Shown piece after piece: positions 1 through 5,549 of a DNA stretch of 18,591 nucleotides; the stretch's first letter is position 1, and each line of letters begins with the position of its first letter. The notes under the pieces are model-generated. The model was not told where the DNA came from. It worked only from the letters and a program-made list of their open reading frames with translations, and did no database searches. Source of the DNA: DASXTS01 sp036505275 (lineage in GTDB: Bacteria; Actinomycetota; Actinomycetes; Mycobacteriales; Pseudonocardiaceae); the NCBI GenBank assembly GCA_036505275.1, contig DASXTS010000194.1, forward strand, positions 1 to 18,591, in the 5' to 3' direction. A program made the translations under genes and the position numbers.

Positions 1-56
1 ATTGCCGAACACCCAAACAAGAAGTGCGCCGCCCGCTTTGGCCCGGCGAGCGGTGT

Positions 57-405
57 CTACATCGACTGGAAGGGCGTGAAGAGAACCGGGACCTCACTGC
101 CGGCCAACTTCGCTCTGAGCTCGGCGCTCGGCTCACCGAGGAATTCGCCGGAGACGGAGCCCGTGGCAAGGATCGCCTCCATTAGGTCGCCAAGGTGCGC
201 GGCGTGCTCGATGAGCGCCTCGGAGTCCCTGAACCGCTCGAGGACGATGCACTCGGACTGGTCGTCGTTGAAGTAGGTGTCGTATTGCAGGGTTCCGGTG
301 TCCTTTGGTCCGCACGATCTCCATGCATTGAGCGGACAAGCGCTTGAACTCCTCGAGCTTGCCCTCGTGAAACTTGAACCGAGCGACACCCTGAAGCTCA
401 CTCAC
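57..405 (-). pseudogene. Frameshifted antibiotic-biosynthesis-monooxygenase (ABM) domain protein
   Basis: The reading starts at a GTG (405-403) preceded by a GGAGG ribosome-binding site. It gives about 34 residues beginning SELQGVARFKFHEGKLEEFK, typical of the first strand and helix of small ABM-fold monooxygenases. Near 301-306 the frame breaks. Dropping one G (about 303) continues the protein as DTGTLQYDTYFNDDQSECIV and on to a stop at 57-59, giving a restored length of about 115 residues, normal for this family. The second part carries the family's conserved ERFRDSEALIEHAAHL helix. These proteins are dimeric ferredoxin-fold enzymes that oxidise quinol-like substrates or serve as stress-linked oxygenases; the substrate here is unknown. 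The break is either a real inactivating insertion or a sequencing error. Both halves look well conserved, so any loss is recent. Confidence 0.75.
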
Positions 406-408
406 TGC

Positions 409-447
409 TCAGGCCTCCAGACTCCTGCGGTCCATCCGTTCGATCAT
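409..447 (-). other. Possible 12-codon leader ORF upstream of the ABM gene
   Basis: ATG at 447-445 follows an AAGGAG-type ribosome-binding site and reads MIERMDRRSLEA before a TGA at 411-409, three bases before the GTG of the ABM gene. Its last codons contain the ABM gene's GGAGG. The layout would suit a translated leader or a coupling peptide, but an ORF this short can arise by chance. No homology is claimed. Confidence 0.2.
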
Positions 448-586
448 GGTGGTTCTCCTTCTTCGGGCGGCCAGTCGTGGCCGCTGGTGTCCCTGGGACG
501 GAGCCAGCGCCACATTCTCGACACCCGGAAGCGTGCCGAGTGCGACGACGTACTTCTGGCCTTCACCGTGCTTGCTGGCTTGCGGG

Positions 587-800
587 TCAGTAGTAGTAGT
601 AGTAGTAGCGGCGGGCGCTGGACCCGGTCCGGGTGATGTCGGTGCCGTAGATGTGCAGGCTGATGGCGGTGCGGGTACCGGTGTTGCGGAAGCGGTGGAT
701 GTCACCCGGCGGAGCGAAGCCGCTGACGTCGCCTGGATAGTTCTGCCCGGTACCGATGACGTTGAGTTCGTTGTCGTAGAGGTCTTCGTCGGCGGTGGTT
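587..800 (-). pseudogene. 3' fragment of a cysteine-dioxygenase-like cupin gene
   Basis: Read on the minus strand, 800-587 encodes DEDLYDNELNVIGTGQNYPG followed by DVSGFAPPGDIHRFRNTG and TAISLHIYGTDI, then a stop at 589-587. The pattern of a metal-type His in DIHRFRN, followed by SLHIYG, is characteristic of the C-terminal half of type I cysteine dioxygenase-like cupins, which oxidise thiols with Fe(II) and O2. The N-terminal half, with the first metal-binding His pair, is missing. Upstream the frame runs into the promoter and start of the DUF222-HNH gene, so the right boundary (about 800) is approximate. The protein would end in six tyrosines encoded by a TAC repeat. The likely explanation is truncation by arrival of the 13E12 element or by a rearrangement with it. 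Confidence 0.65.
590..607. repeat. (GTA)6 trinucleotide microsatellite
   Basis: Six perfect GTA units on the plus strand (TAC on the minus strand) sit immediately before the stop codon of the truncated cupin frame and encode a terminal run of tyrosines. Tracts of this kind change length by replication slippage. Confidence 0.9.
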
Positions 801-818
801 TTTGTTGGGGTACGCCTA

Positions 819-848
819 TTGAAAATGGTGGCGGCCGGCGAGTAGAAT
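819..848 (+). promoter_or_regulatory. Probable promoter of the DUF222-HNH gene (leaderless)
   Basis: TTGAAA (819-824) and TAGAAT (843-848) are separated by 18 bases and each match a sigma-A hexamer at five of six positions. Transcription would begin about 7 bases after the -10 box, which is the GTG start codon at 856, so a leaderless mRNA is predicted. Leaderless messages are common in mycobacteria and other actinobacteria. There is no convincing ribosome-binding site before 856, which fits. Confidence 0.5.
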
Positions 849-855
849 CAAGACT

Positions 856-2073
856 GTGGGGAGGGAATTGTGGCAACAGGACAGCGCCGAGCTGGTGCGC
901 GTCCTCCACGATCTCGAAACCCGCATGCGCCGCGATTACGCCGCGCAACTTGAGCTGATCGCCGAACTGGATTCCGGTGAACGCGGCTATCCGAGTTTGC
1001 GCGAATTTCTGCGGGATGTGCTGCGGATCAGCCGCAGTGAGGCTAACCGGCGGATCGGACACGCGCACGCGACCACCGAGGTGCAGCTGGTTTCCGGCGG
1101 CACCGTGGACGCGCCGCTGCCCGCCACGGCGCAGGCATTGCGCGCCGGGGAACTCGGCCCCGAGCACGTCGAGACCGTCGCCAAGACGCTCAGGGACCTG
1201 CCCGCCTCGGTCTCGGTGGCGGAGCGTCGGCACGCCGAAGGTGTGCTGGTGGCGGCGGCGGCCAGCATGGACGCTGCCACGTTGGCCAGGTTGGGGGTGC
1301 AGGTGCGGGCCCGGTTGGACCAGGACGGCCGCCCACCGTCGGATGTGGAGTTGGTCAATCCGGTCAATGAGCTGCGGTTCGTCACCAAGCCCAACGGGCG
1401 CACCGCGTTCCGGGGTGAGTTGGACCCGGAGGCCTCCGCGCTGTTCCAGACGGTCTTGAGCCCGTTGGCCAAGCCCCGGCCCAGTACCGACGAGGGCCCG
1501 GACCCGCGTACCGCGGCCGAACGGCACGGCGACGCGCTCGTGGAGATCCTGCGTTTGGCTGCCGACAGCGCTGGCGTGCCGTCGGAGGCGGGGGAGAGGC
1601 CACACCTGCTGGTCACGGTGCCGCTGCAGGTGCTGCAGGATGGTGTGGGCAGCGCATTGTTGGATGGCGCCGGCCTGTTGGATGCCGCGTCGGCCCGGCG
1701 GATCGCCTGCGATTGCAAGCTTGTCCCCGTGGTGTTGGGCGCGAATTCCGAGCCGTTGGACATTGGTCGCAGCAGCTACACGGTGTCCACCGCGCAACGC
1801 CGCGCCCTCATCGTGCGGGACGGTGGCTGCGCATTCCCCGGATGTGATCGGCCGCACCGCTGGTGTCATGCGCATCACGTCACGCATTGGGCCGATGGGG
1901 GTGCTACGGCGCTAGATAATCTTGTGTTGCTGTGCGGCCGCCATCACCGGTTGGTGCATCATTCCGAGTGGGAGTGCGCCATTGTCAACGGTCGAGCTGA
2001 ATTCTACCCGCCCGGCTATATTGATCCGTTACGAAAACCCAGACGAAATACGATGCACCCATGCGCGGCCTGA
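856..2073 (+). CDS. 13E12/DUF222 family protein with C-terminal HNH endonuclease domain
   Basis: The 405-residue protein has the alpha-helical DUF222 region (about residues 10-290; AELVRVLHDLE, then SLREFLRDVLRISRSEANRR) and a C-terminal HNH domain (about 315-375). The HNH part shows the zinc-knuckle cysteines C325, C330 and C360, the WCHAHH motif (H340/H341), the N355 NLVLLC motif and HHRLVH. All expected HNH residues are present, so the nuclease could be active. The family is highly repeated in mycobacteria and relatives (REP13E12 elements) and its biological role is not settled; it is often linked to prophage integration sites and genome rearrangement. The GTG start at 856 was chosen because it lies 7 bases after a -10 box. 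The last residues (after PRRN) and the stop codon fall inside an inverted repeat, so the native C-terminus may have been replaced. Confidence 0.9.
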   Translation: MGRELWQQDSAELVRVLHDLETRMRRDYAAQLELIAELDSGERGYPSLREFLRDVLRISRSEANRRIGHAHATTEVQLVSGGTVDAPLPATAQALRAGELGPEHVETVAKTLRDLPASVSVAERRHAEGVLVAAAASMDAATLARLGVQVRARLDQDGRPPSDVELVNPVNELRFVTKPNGRTAFRGELDPEASALFQTVLSPLAKPRPSTDEGPDPRTAAERHGDALVEILRLAADSAGVPSEAGERPHLLVTVPLQVLQDGVGSALLDGAGLLDAASARRIACDCKLVPVVLGANSEPLDIGRSSYTVSTAQRRALIVRDGGCAFPGCDRPHRWCHAHHVTHWADGGATALDNLVLLCGRHHRLVHHSEWECAIVNGRAEFYPPGYIDPLRKPRRNTMHPCAA

Positions 2074-2093
2074 CCCGCAACGCCGCGCATGGG
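2058..2093. repeat. Perfect 12-bp inverted repeat overlapping the HNH stop codon
   Basis: CCCATGCGCGGC (2058-2069) pairs perfectly with GCCGCGCATGGG (2082-2093) across a 12-base loop that contains the HNH gene's TGA. There is no T-tract after it, so it is not a classical intrinsic terminator, though it could stop or stabilise the convergent transcripts. Confidence 0.8.
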
Positions 2094-2155
2094 CTGCCAC
2101 GCCGAGCCCCGCAACCCTCGGTACCGACTGCCGGGGCGCGCCGCGGGGCCGCAGT

Positions 2156-2175
2156 GGGCAGGCCATGGCCTGCCC
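2156..2175. repeat. Perfect 20-bp palindrome
   Basis: Bases 2156-2175 are fully self-complementary with no spacer and are centred on CCATGG. A palindrome of this length without a loop is unlikely by chance. It lies in the hairpin array between the convergent HNH and SDR genes. Confidence 0.9.
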
Positions 2176-2207
2176 GCAAGGACCTGCCAACTCAGGGGCC
2201 ACAGAGG

Positions 2208-2277
2208 CTCGCAGCTCAAGGGTTGCCCGTCAGGGCAATCGCCGCAGGCGACGCCGCAGGCGCCCTTGAACTGCGAG
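2208..2277. repeat. Cloverleaf-forming nested inverted repeat (four-way junction)
   Basis: A 15-bp stem with one mismatch (CTCGCAGCTCAAGGG at 2208-2222 with CCCTTGAACTGCGAG at 2263-2277) encloses exactly 40 bases. These divide without remainder into three adjacent hairpins: 2223-2238 (TTGCCC/GGGCAA, loop GTCA), 2239-2251 (TCGCC/GGCGA, loop GCA) and 2252-2262 (CGCC/GGCG, loop GCA). Every base outside the loops and the single mismatch is paired. It could be a structured RNA, a DNA cruciform acting as a recombination or integration site, or an element end. It does not match a tRNA: there are no conserved tRNA bases and the outer stem is too long. Confidence 0.75.
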
Positions 2278-2339
2278 GAGCGGCCCCGCACAATCCCGCG
2301 GCGCCACTGCCGGGCGACACCCAGACGAAAACACGACGC

Positions 2340-3101
2340 CTAGGGTTGACCGCCGTCGACGGTGAGCACCGCGCCCGTCGTGTAGCTCGACGCATCGCTG
2401 GCCAGGTAGATCGCGGCGCCGACGATCTCGGCGGGTTCGCCGCCGCGGCGGGCCGCGAACCGCTCGGCCCTCGCGGCGAAGGCCTGCTTGTCCCACGATC
2501 TGCTGACGTCGGTCAGGAAGGTGCCGGCCATGATCGCGTTGCAGCGCACCTTCGGGCCGAACGTGTGCGCCAGGCCGGCGGTGAGCGCGTTGAGGCCGGC
2601 CTTGGCGGCCGCGTAGGGCAGGATGTCCGGCCGCGGGTGGACCGCGCCCGCGCTGCTGATGTTGACGATCGAGCCGCCCTCGCCGGCGGCCATCCGCGTG
2701 CCCACCAGCGCGGCGAGCCGGAACGGGCCCTTGAGGTTGACCGCGATCACCTTGTCGAACAGCTCTTCGGTCACCGCCTCGACGCCGTCGTAGAGCGGCG
2801 ACATGCCGGCGTTGTTCACCAGCACGTCCACCCGGCCGAAGCGGCGGTAGGCGGCCTCGACGAGCCCGTCGAGCTCGGCCCAGCGTCCGACGTGGACCGC
2901 ATAGGGCATGGCCGCCCGCCCGGTCTCCCGCTCGACCTCGGCCGCCACCTCGACGCAGGACTGCTCGCGGCGGCTGGCCACGACCACGTCGGCGCCGGCC
3001 CGGGCGAAGCCGTCGACCATCGCCCGACCGAGGCCCCTGGTTCCGCCGGTGACCAGCGCGACCTTGCCGTCAAGGCGGAACGATCCGATGTCGAACGTCA
3101 C
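2340..3101 (-). CDS. SDR family NAD(P)-dependent oxidoreductase
   Basis: A classical short-chain dehydrogenase of 253 residues, the usual family length. It shows the cofactor motif TGGTRGLG (residues 18-25), NNAG (96-99), N122, and the catalytic S150, Y163 and K167 (YAAAK), ending in TGAVLTVDGGQP as in typical SDRs. It would oxidise a hydroxyl or reduce a keto group of a soluble cytosolic substrate; specificity cannot be read. R44-R45 after the second strand (VASRRE) hints at NADP(H) preference. The GTG start at 3101-3099 has a GAGGTG ribosome-binding site just upstream. It is transcribed divergently from the acyl-CoA dehydrogenase operon across about 110 bp holding a shared palindrome, so a beta-hydroxyacyl-CoA or alcohol substrate of the same pathway is a reasonable inference. 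Confidence 0.93.
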   Translation of the reverse strand: MTFDIGSFRLDGKVALVTGGTRGLGRAMVDGFARAGADVVVASRREQSCVEVAAEVERETGRAAMPYAVHVGRWAELDGLVEAAYRRFGRVDVLVNNAGMSPLYDGVEAVTEELFDKVIAVNLKGPFRLAALVGTRMAAGEGGSIVNISSAGAVHPRPDILPYAAAKAGLNALTAGLAHTFGPKVRCNAIMAGTFLTDVSRSWDKQAFAARAERFAARRGGEPAEIVGAAIYLASDASSYTTGAVLTVDGGQP

Positions 3102-3110
3102 AGCACCTCG

Positions 3111-3134
3111 CAGCCCTTGACCCAGCCCTTGACC
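3111..3134. repeat. Perfect 12-bp tandem duplication carrying a -35 box
   Basis: CAGCCCTTGACC occurs twice back to back (3111-3122 and 3123-3134). Each unit ends in TTGACC, a good -35 hexamer, so the duplication doubles the -35 element of the plus-strand promoter. Confidence 0.95.
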
Positions 3135-3164
3135 CCGGGCAATTCATCGCTATGGTAATCATAG
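3129..3164 (+). promoter_or_regulatory. Divergent promoter region with overlapping palindromic operator
   Basis: For the plus-strand operon, TTGACC (3129-3134) and TATGGT (3151-3156) are spaced by 16 bases. For the SDR gene, TATGAT reads on the minus strand at 3162-3157. Both -10 boxes lie inside an inverted repeat, CTATG-gtaat-CATAG (3150-3164). A repressor bound there would block both directions. The half-site ATGGTAA resembles ATGATAA found at three other promoters of the window. This is inferred from pattern only. Confidence 0.5.
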
Positions 3165-3213
3165 ATTGTCCGCCGGGGCCAGAGGCCCGGCCGGAGACGT
3201 GGAGGAGTTCGGG

Positions 3214-4395
3214 ATGTCGGGCATCGTCGAGCTGACCATCGAGCAGCGTGAGCTGCGCGAACTCGCCGCGAAGGTCGCGCGGGAGGTATACGCGCCGCGG
3301 GCGGCCGAATGGGACCGGGACCGCACGACGCTGCCACGTGCGGAGGTCGCCAGGCTGGCCGATCTTGGCTTTCTCGGCATCGCCCTGCCCGAGCGGTACG
3401 GCGGTGCCGGCGGCAGCCTACTGGACGCCCTGATCGTCATCGAGGAGCTGGCCAAGGAGTGCCGGCCCGCGGCGTTCCAGGTTTTCGAGGCCAACGTCGG
3501 CCCCGTCCGGGTCGTGGAGCTGTTCGGCACCGAGGAGCAGAAGCAGGACGTCATCCCGCGAGTGGTCGGCGGGGAGCTGACCATGGCAGTCGGGATCTCC
3601 GAGCCCGACGCCGGTTCCGCGGCCACCGACATGCGCACGAGCGCCCGGCTCGACGGCGACGAATACGTGATCAACGGCAGCAAGCGATGGATCTCCGGCG
3701 GCGGCCACGCCAGCGCGTACCTGGTCTACTGCCGGCTCACCGACGTGCCAGGCGCCAAGGGCATCGGGGCCATCATCGTGCCGTCCGGCACCCCCGGCCT
3801 GGCCTTCGGCTCCCAGGAGCGGCTCATGGGCTTTCGCGGCATCCCGTCCTCGGATCTCTACTTCGACCAGGTGCGGGTGCCCGCGGCCAACCTCGTGGTC
3901 GGCGCCGGCGGCTTCCCCAAGCTATTCGGTGCCTTCTCCATCGAGCGGCTGGGCAACTCCACGATGAGCCTGGCCATCGCGCAGGCCGCGCTCGACCGCA
4001 GCATCGCCTACGTGCAGCAGCGCGAGCAGTTCGGCCGGCCGCTGGTGGAGTTCCAGAACGTGCAGATGACCATCGCGGACATGGCGATGCAGGTGGACGC
4101 GGCCCGGCTGCTGATCTACCGGGCGGCCGACTCCGGCGACCGGCAGTTACCCGTGCCGTACCAGGTCTCGGTCGCCAAGTGCTTCGCCAACGAGGCGGCC
4201 AAGCGGGTATCCGACCTTGCCATGCAGCTGCACGGCGGCAACGGCTATACCGAGGAGTACGGCATCGAGCGGCTGCACCGCGACGCCCACGGCTGGGCGA
4301 TCGCCGGCGGCACCCCGGCCATCCAGCGGATCCGGATCGCCAGCGAGCTCTTCGGCCGGTCGTTCAGCCAGCGGGCGGAGGTCGGCCGGCGATGA
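3214..4395 (+). CDS. Acyl-CoA dehydrogenase (catalytic base apparently in the IVD/LCAD position)
   Basis: A full-length FAD-dependent acyl-CoA dehydrogenase (393 residues) that would introduce an alpha,beta double bond into an acyl-CoA and pass electrons to ETF. Visible family motifs are LPERYGGAGG (58-67), the flavin/substrate loop VGISEPDAGSAATD (126-139), REQFGRP (270-276) and QLHGGNGYTEEYGIERLHRD (338-357). The usual catalytic Glu in the C-terminal YEGT motif is replaced: the segment reads AIAGGTPAIQ, with Gly365. E244 in SIERLGNS aligns with the alternative base of isovaleryl- and long-chain acyl-CoA dehydrogenases. This suggests a branched or bulky substrate. Start at 3214 chosen for its GGAGGAG site (3201); an in-frame TTG at 3166 lies in the promoter. 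Its stop overlaps the next gene's ATG, so it may form a heteromer with that partner. Confidence 0.93.
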   Translation: MSGIVELTIEQRELRELAAKVAREVYAPRAAEWDRDRTTLPRAEVARLADLGFLGIALPERYGGAGGSLLDALIVIEELAKECRPAAFQVFEANVGPVRVVELFGTEEQKQDVIPRVVGGELTMAVGISEPDAGSAATDMRTSARLDGDEYVINGSKRWISGGGHASAYLVYCRLTDVPGAKGIGAIIVPSGTPGLAFGSQERLMGFRGIPSSDLYFDQVRVPAANLVVGAGGFPKLFGAFSIERLGNSTMSLAIAQAALDRSIAYVQQREQFGRPLVEFQNVQMTIADMAMQVDAARLLIYRAADSGDRQLPVPYQVSVAKCFANEAAKRVSDLAMQLHGGNGYTEEYGIERLHRDAHGWAIAGGTPAIQRIRIASELFGRSFSQRAEVGRR

Positions 4396-5531
4396 CCGAG
4401 CTGTTCACGCTCCCGGCGAGCTACCGGGAACTGCAGGACCGGGCCCGCGAGCTCGCCGCGCAGTGCGCCGGCATCGCGGCCAGGGCGGACGAGGCCGACC
4501 GGCTCGACCCCGAGGTCCGTGAGCTGTTGCGGGCCAGCGGGCTGTGCGAGCTGATGGTGCCCGCCGAGTACGGCGGCGCCGGGCAGGGCGTGGACTCGCT
4601 TGCGGTGACCGTGGTGCGGGAGGCGCTCGCCGCCGAGAGCGCGCACCTGGACTCCATGTTCGGCATGCAGGGCATCGGCAGCTACGCGCTGACCGTGGCC
4701 GGCAGCGACCGGGTTCGCAAGCGGTGGCTGCCCGCGGTCGGCAGGCTCGAGGCCATCGCGGCACTCGGCCTCACCGAGCCGCACGTCGGGTCGGACCTTA
4801 AGGCGATCACCACAACGGTCGAGCAGCGCGGCGACGAGCTCGTCGTGACCGGGCACAAGTCGTTCATCACCAACGCCGGCGACGCCGACTTCTGCTGCGT
4901 GCTCGGTCGCGAGCGTGAGGGGTTCTCGCTGGTGCTGATCCCCGCGGACGCGCCCGGCGTCACGGTCGAGCACCCGCACCAGATCATCGCGCCGCACGTG
5001 CTCGGCGACGTGGTGCTCGACGGCGTGCGGGTGCCCGCCGACCACCGCATCGGCGAACCGGGCCAGGGGTTCCGCCTCGCGCTGGCCACGTTGGCCACCT
5101 TCCGCGTCTCGGTGGCGGGGGCCGCCGTCGGACTGGCCGAGTCGGCGCTGCGGGAGGCGGTGCGGCACGCCGCCGGCCGGCAGCAGTTCGGCGTGCCGCT
5201 TGCGCGGCTCGGCCCGGTGCCCAGCCTGCTCGCGCTGTCCTGGACCGACGTCGAGATGGCCCGCGCGATGACCTACCGGGCCGCGGCGGCGGCCGCGAAG
5301 GACCCGCTGGCCGCGTTGCACCTGTCGTCGCTGGCCAAGGTCGGCGCCACCGAGGCGGCCGGCCGGGTCGTCGACCGGGCGGTGCAGGTGATGGGCCGGT
5401 TCGGGCTGGTGCGCGGCAGCAAGATCGAGCGGCTGTACCGGGAGGCGCGGCCGATGCGCATCTACGAGGGGGCCACCGAGGTCATTCTGGACTCCCTGGC
5501 CAAGCACCTCGTCCGGGAGATGACGGGATGA
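4392..5531 (+). CDS. Acyl-CoA dehydrogenase (partner, canonical Glu)
   Basis: A second acyl-CoA dehydrogenase, 379 residues, overlapping the previous gene by ATGA so the two are probably translationally coupled. Motifs are VPAEYGGAG (56-64), LGLTEPHVGSD (125-135), RQQFGVPL (263-270) and MRIYEGATEVI (355-365), with E359 in the canonical catalytic position. At the alternative base position it has F237-R238 (TFRVSVAG) instead of Glu-Arg. The region usually reading GGxGY is VMGRFGLVRGS, which departs from the consensus. Adjacent divergent pairs of this kind form alpha2beta2 heterotetramers in mycobacterial steroid side-chain degradation. That arrangement is a reasonable inference here, but two independent homotetramers acting on successive intermediates is equally allowed. 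Confidence 0.93.
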   Translation: MTELFTLPASYRELQDRARELAAQCAGIAARADEADRLDPEVRELLRASGLCELMVPAEYGGAGQGVDSLAVTVVREALAAESAHLDSMFGMQGIGSYALTVAGSDRVRKRWLPAVGRLEAIAALGLTEPHVGSDLKAITTTVEQRGDELVVTGHKSFITNAGDADFCCVLGREREGFSLVLIPADAPGVTVEHPHQIIAPHVLGDVVLDGVRVPADHRIGEPGQGFRLALATLATFRVSVAGAAVGLAESALREAVRHAAGRQQFGVPLARLGPVPSLLALSWTDVEMARAMTYRAAAAAAKDPLAALHLSSLAKVGATEAAGRVVDRAVQVMGRFGLVRGSKIERLYREARPMRIYEGATEVILDSLAKHLVREMTG

Positions 5532-5549
5532 TCGTCGAATGATTGTTGA
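5528..5549 (+). repeat. 11-bp tandem duplication of a stop/start junction
   Basis: ATGATCGTCGA (5528-5538) is followed at once by ATGATTGTTGA (5539-5549), with nine of eleven bases identical. The first ATG overlaps the dehydrogenase stop (ATGA) but runs into TGA after four codons (MIVE). That TGA again overlaps the ATG of the amidohydrolase. The duplication therefore inserts a four-codon mini-ORF between the two genes while keeping 4-nt overlaps. Confidence 0.85.

Larger units (their letters stand above)
2037..2330. repeat. Hairpin-rich segment bounded by 12-bp direct repeats
   Basis: ACCCAGACGAAA occurs at 2037-2048, inside the HNH gene's 3' end, and identically at 2319-2330. Between the copies lie at least three strong inverted repeats and three copies of CCCGCAA (2074, 2109 and 2173). 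After the second copy the HNH frame would read PRRKHDA and stop at 2341-2343, resembling an alternative C-terminus to the current PRRNTMHPCAA. This is what a small non-autonomous insertion with target duplication could leave, but no terminal inverted repeats were found. A remnant of a second 13E12 copy is an alternative. Apart from these structures no gene is seen between the convergent genes ending at 2073 and 2340. Confidence 0.4.

Noticed and set aside
1..56. Partial plus-strand coding sequence entering from the left edge
   Set aside because: The frame is open and reads plausibly for about 20 residues, but it continues antisense to the ABM gene to a stop at about 276; too little to support a gene.
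590..607. CRISPR or other interspaced repeat array
   Set aside because: The repeats here are direct tandem units without spacers; no interspaced repeat was found anywhere in the window.
409..1887. A 492-codon open frame on the minus strand opposite the DUF222 gene
   Set aside because: It runs antisense through the recognisable DUF222-HNH gene and has His/Arg/Gln-rich, motif-free composition typical of GC-rich shadow frames.
2208..2277. tRNA or tRNA-like gene
   Set aside because: The cloverleaf shape is present, but the outer stem is 15 bp and the T-loop, D-loop and anticodon features are missing.
2061..3158. A 365-codon plus-strand frame over the hairpin array and SDR gene
   Set aside because: It is antisense to the SDR with its complete motif set, and its own translation shows no family features.
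3166..3213. TTG start at 3166 for the first acyl-CoA dehydrogenase
   Set aside because: It lies beside the operator and -10 box with no ribosome-binding site, whereas ATG 3214 follows GGAGGAG.
3309..4391. Upstream extension of the second acyl-CoA dehydrogenase
   Set aside because: The frame stays open through the first dehydrogenase, but only the part from ATG 4392 shows dehydrogenase homology.
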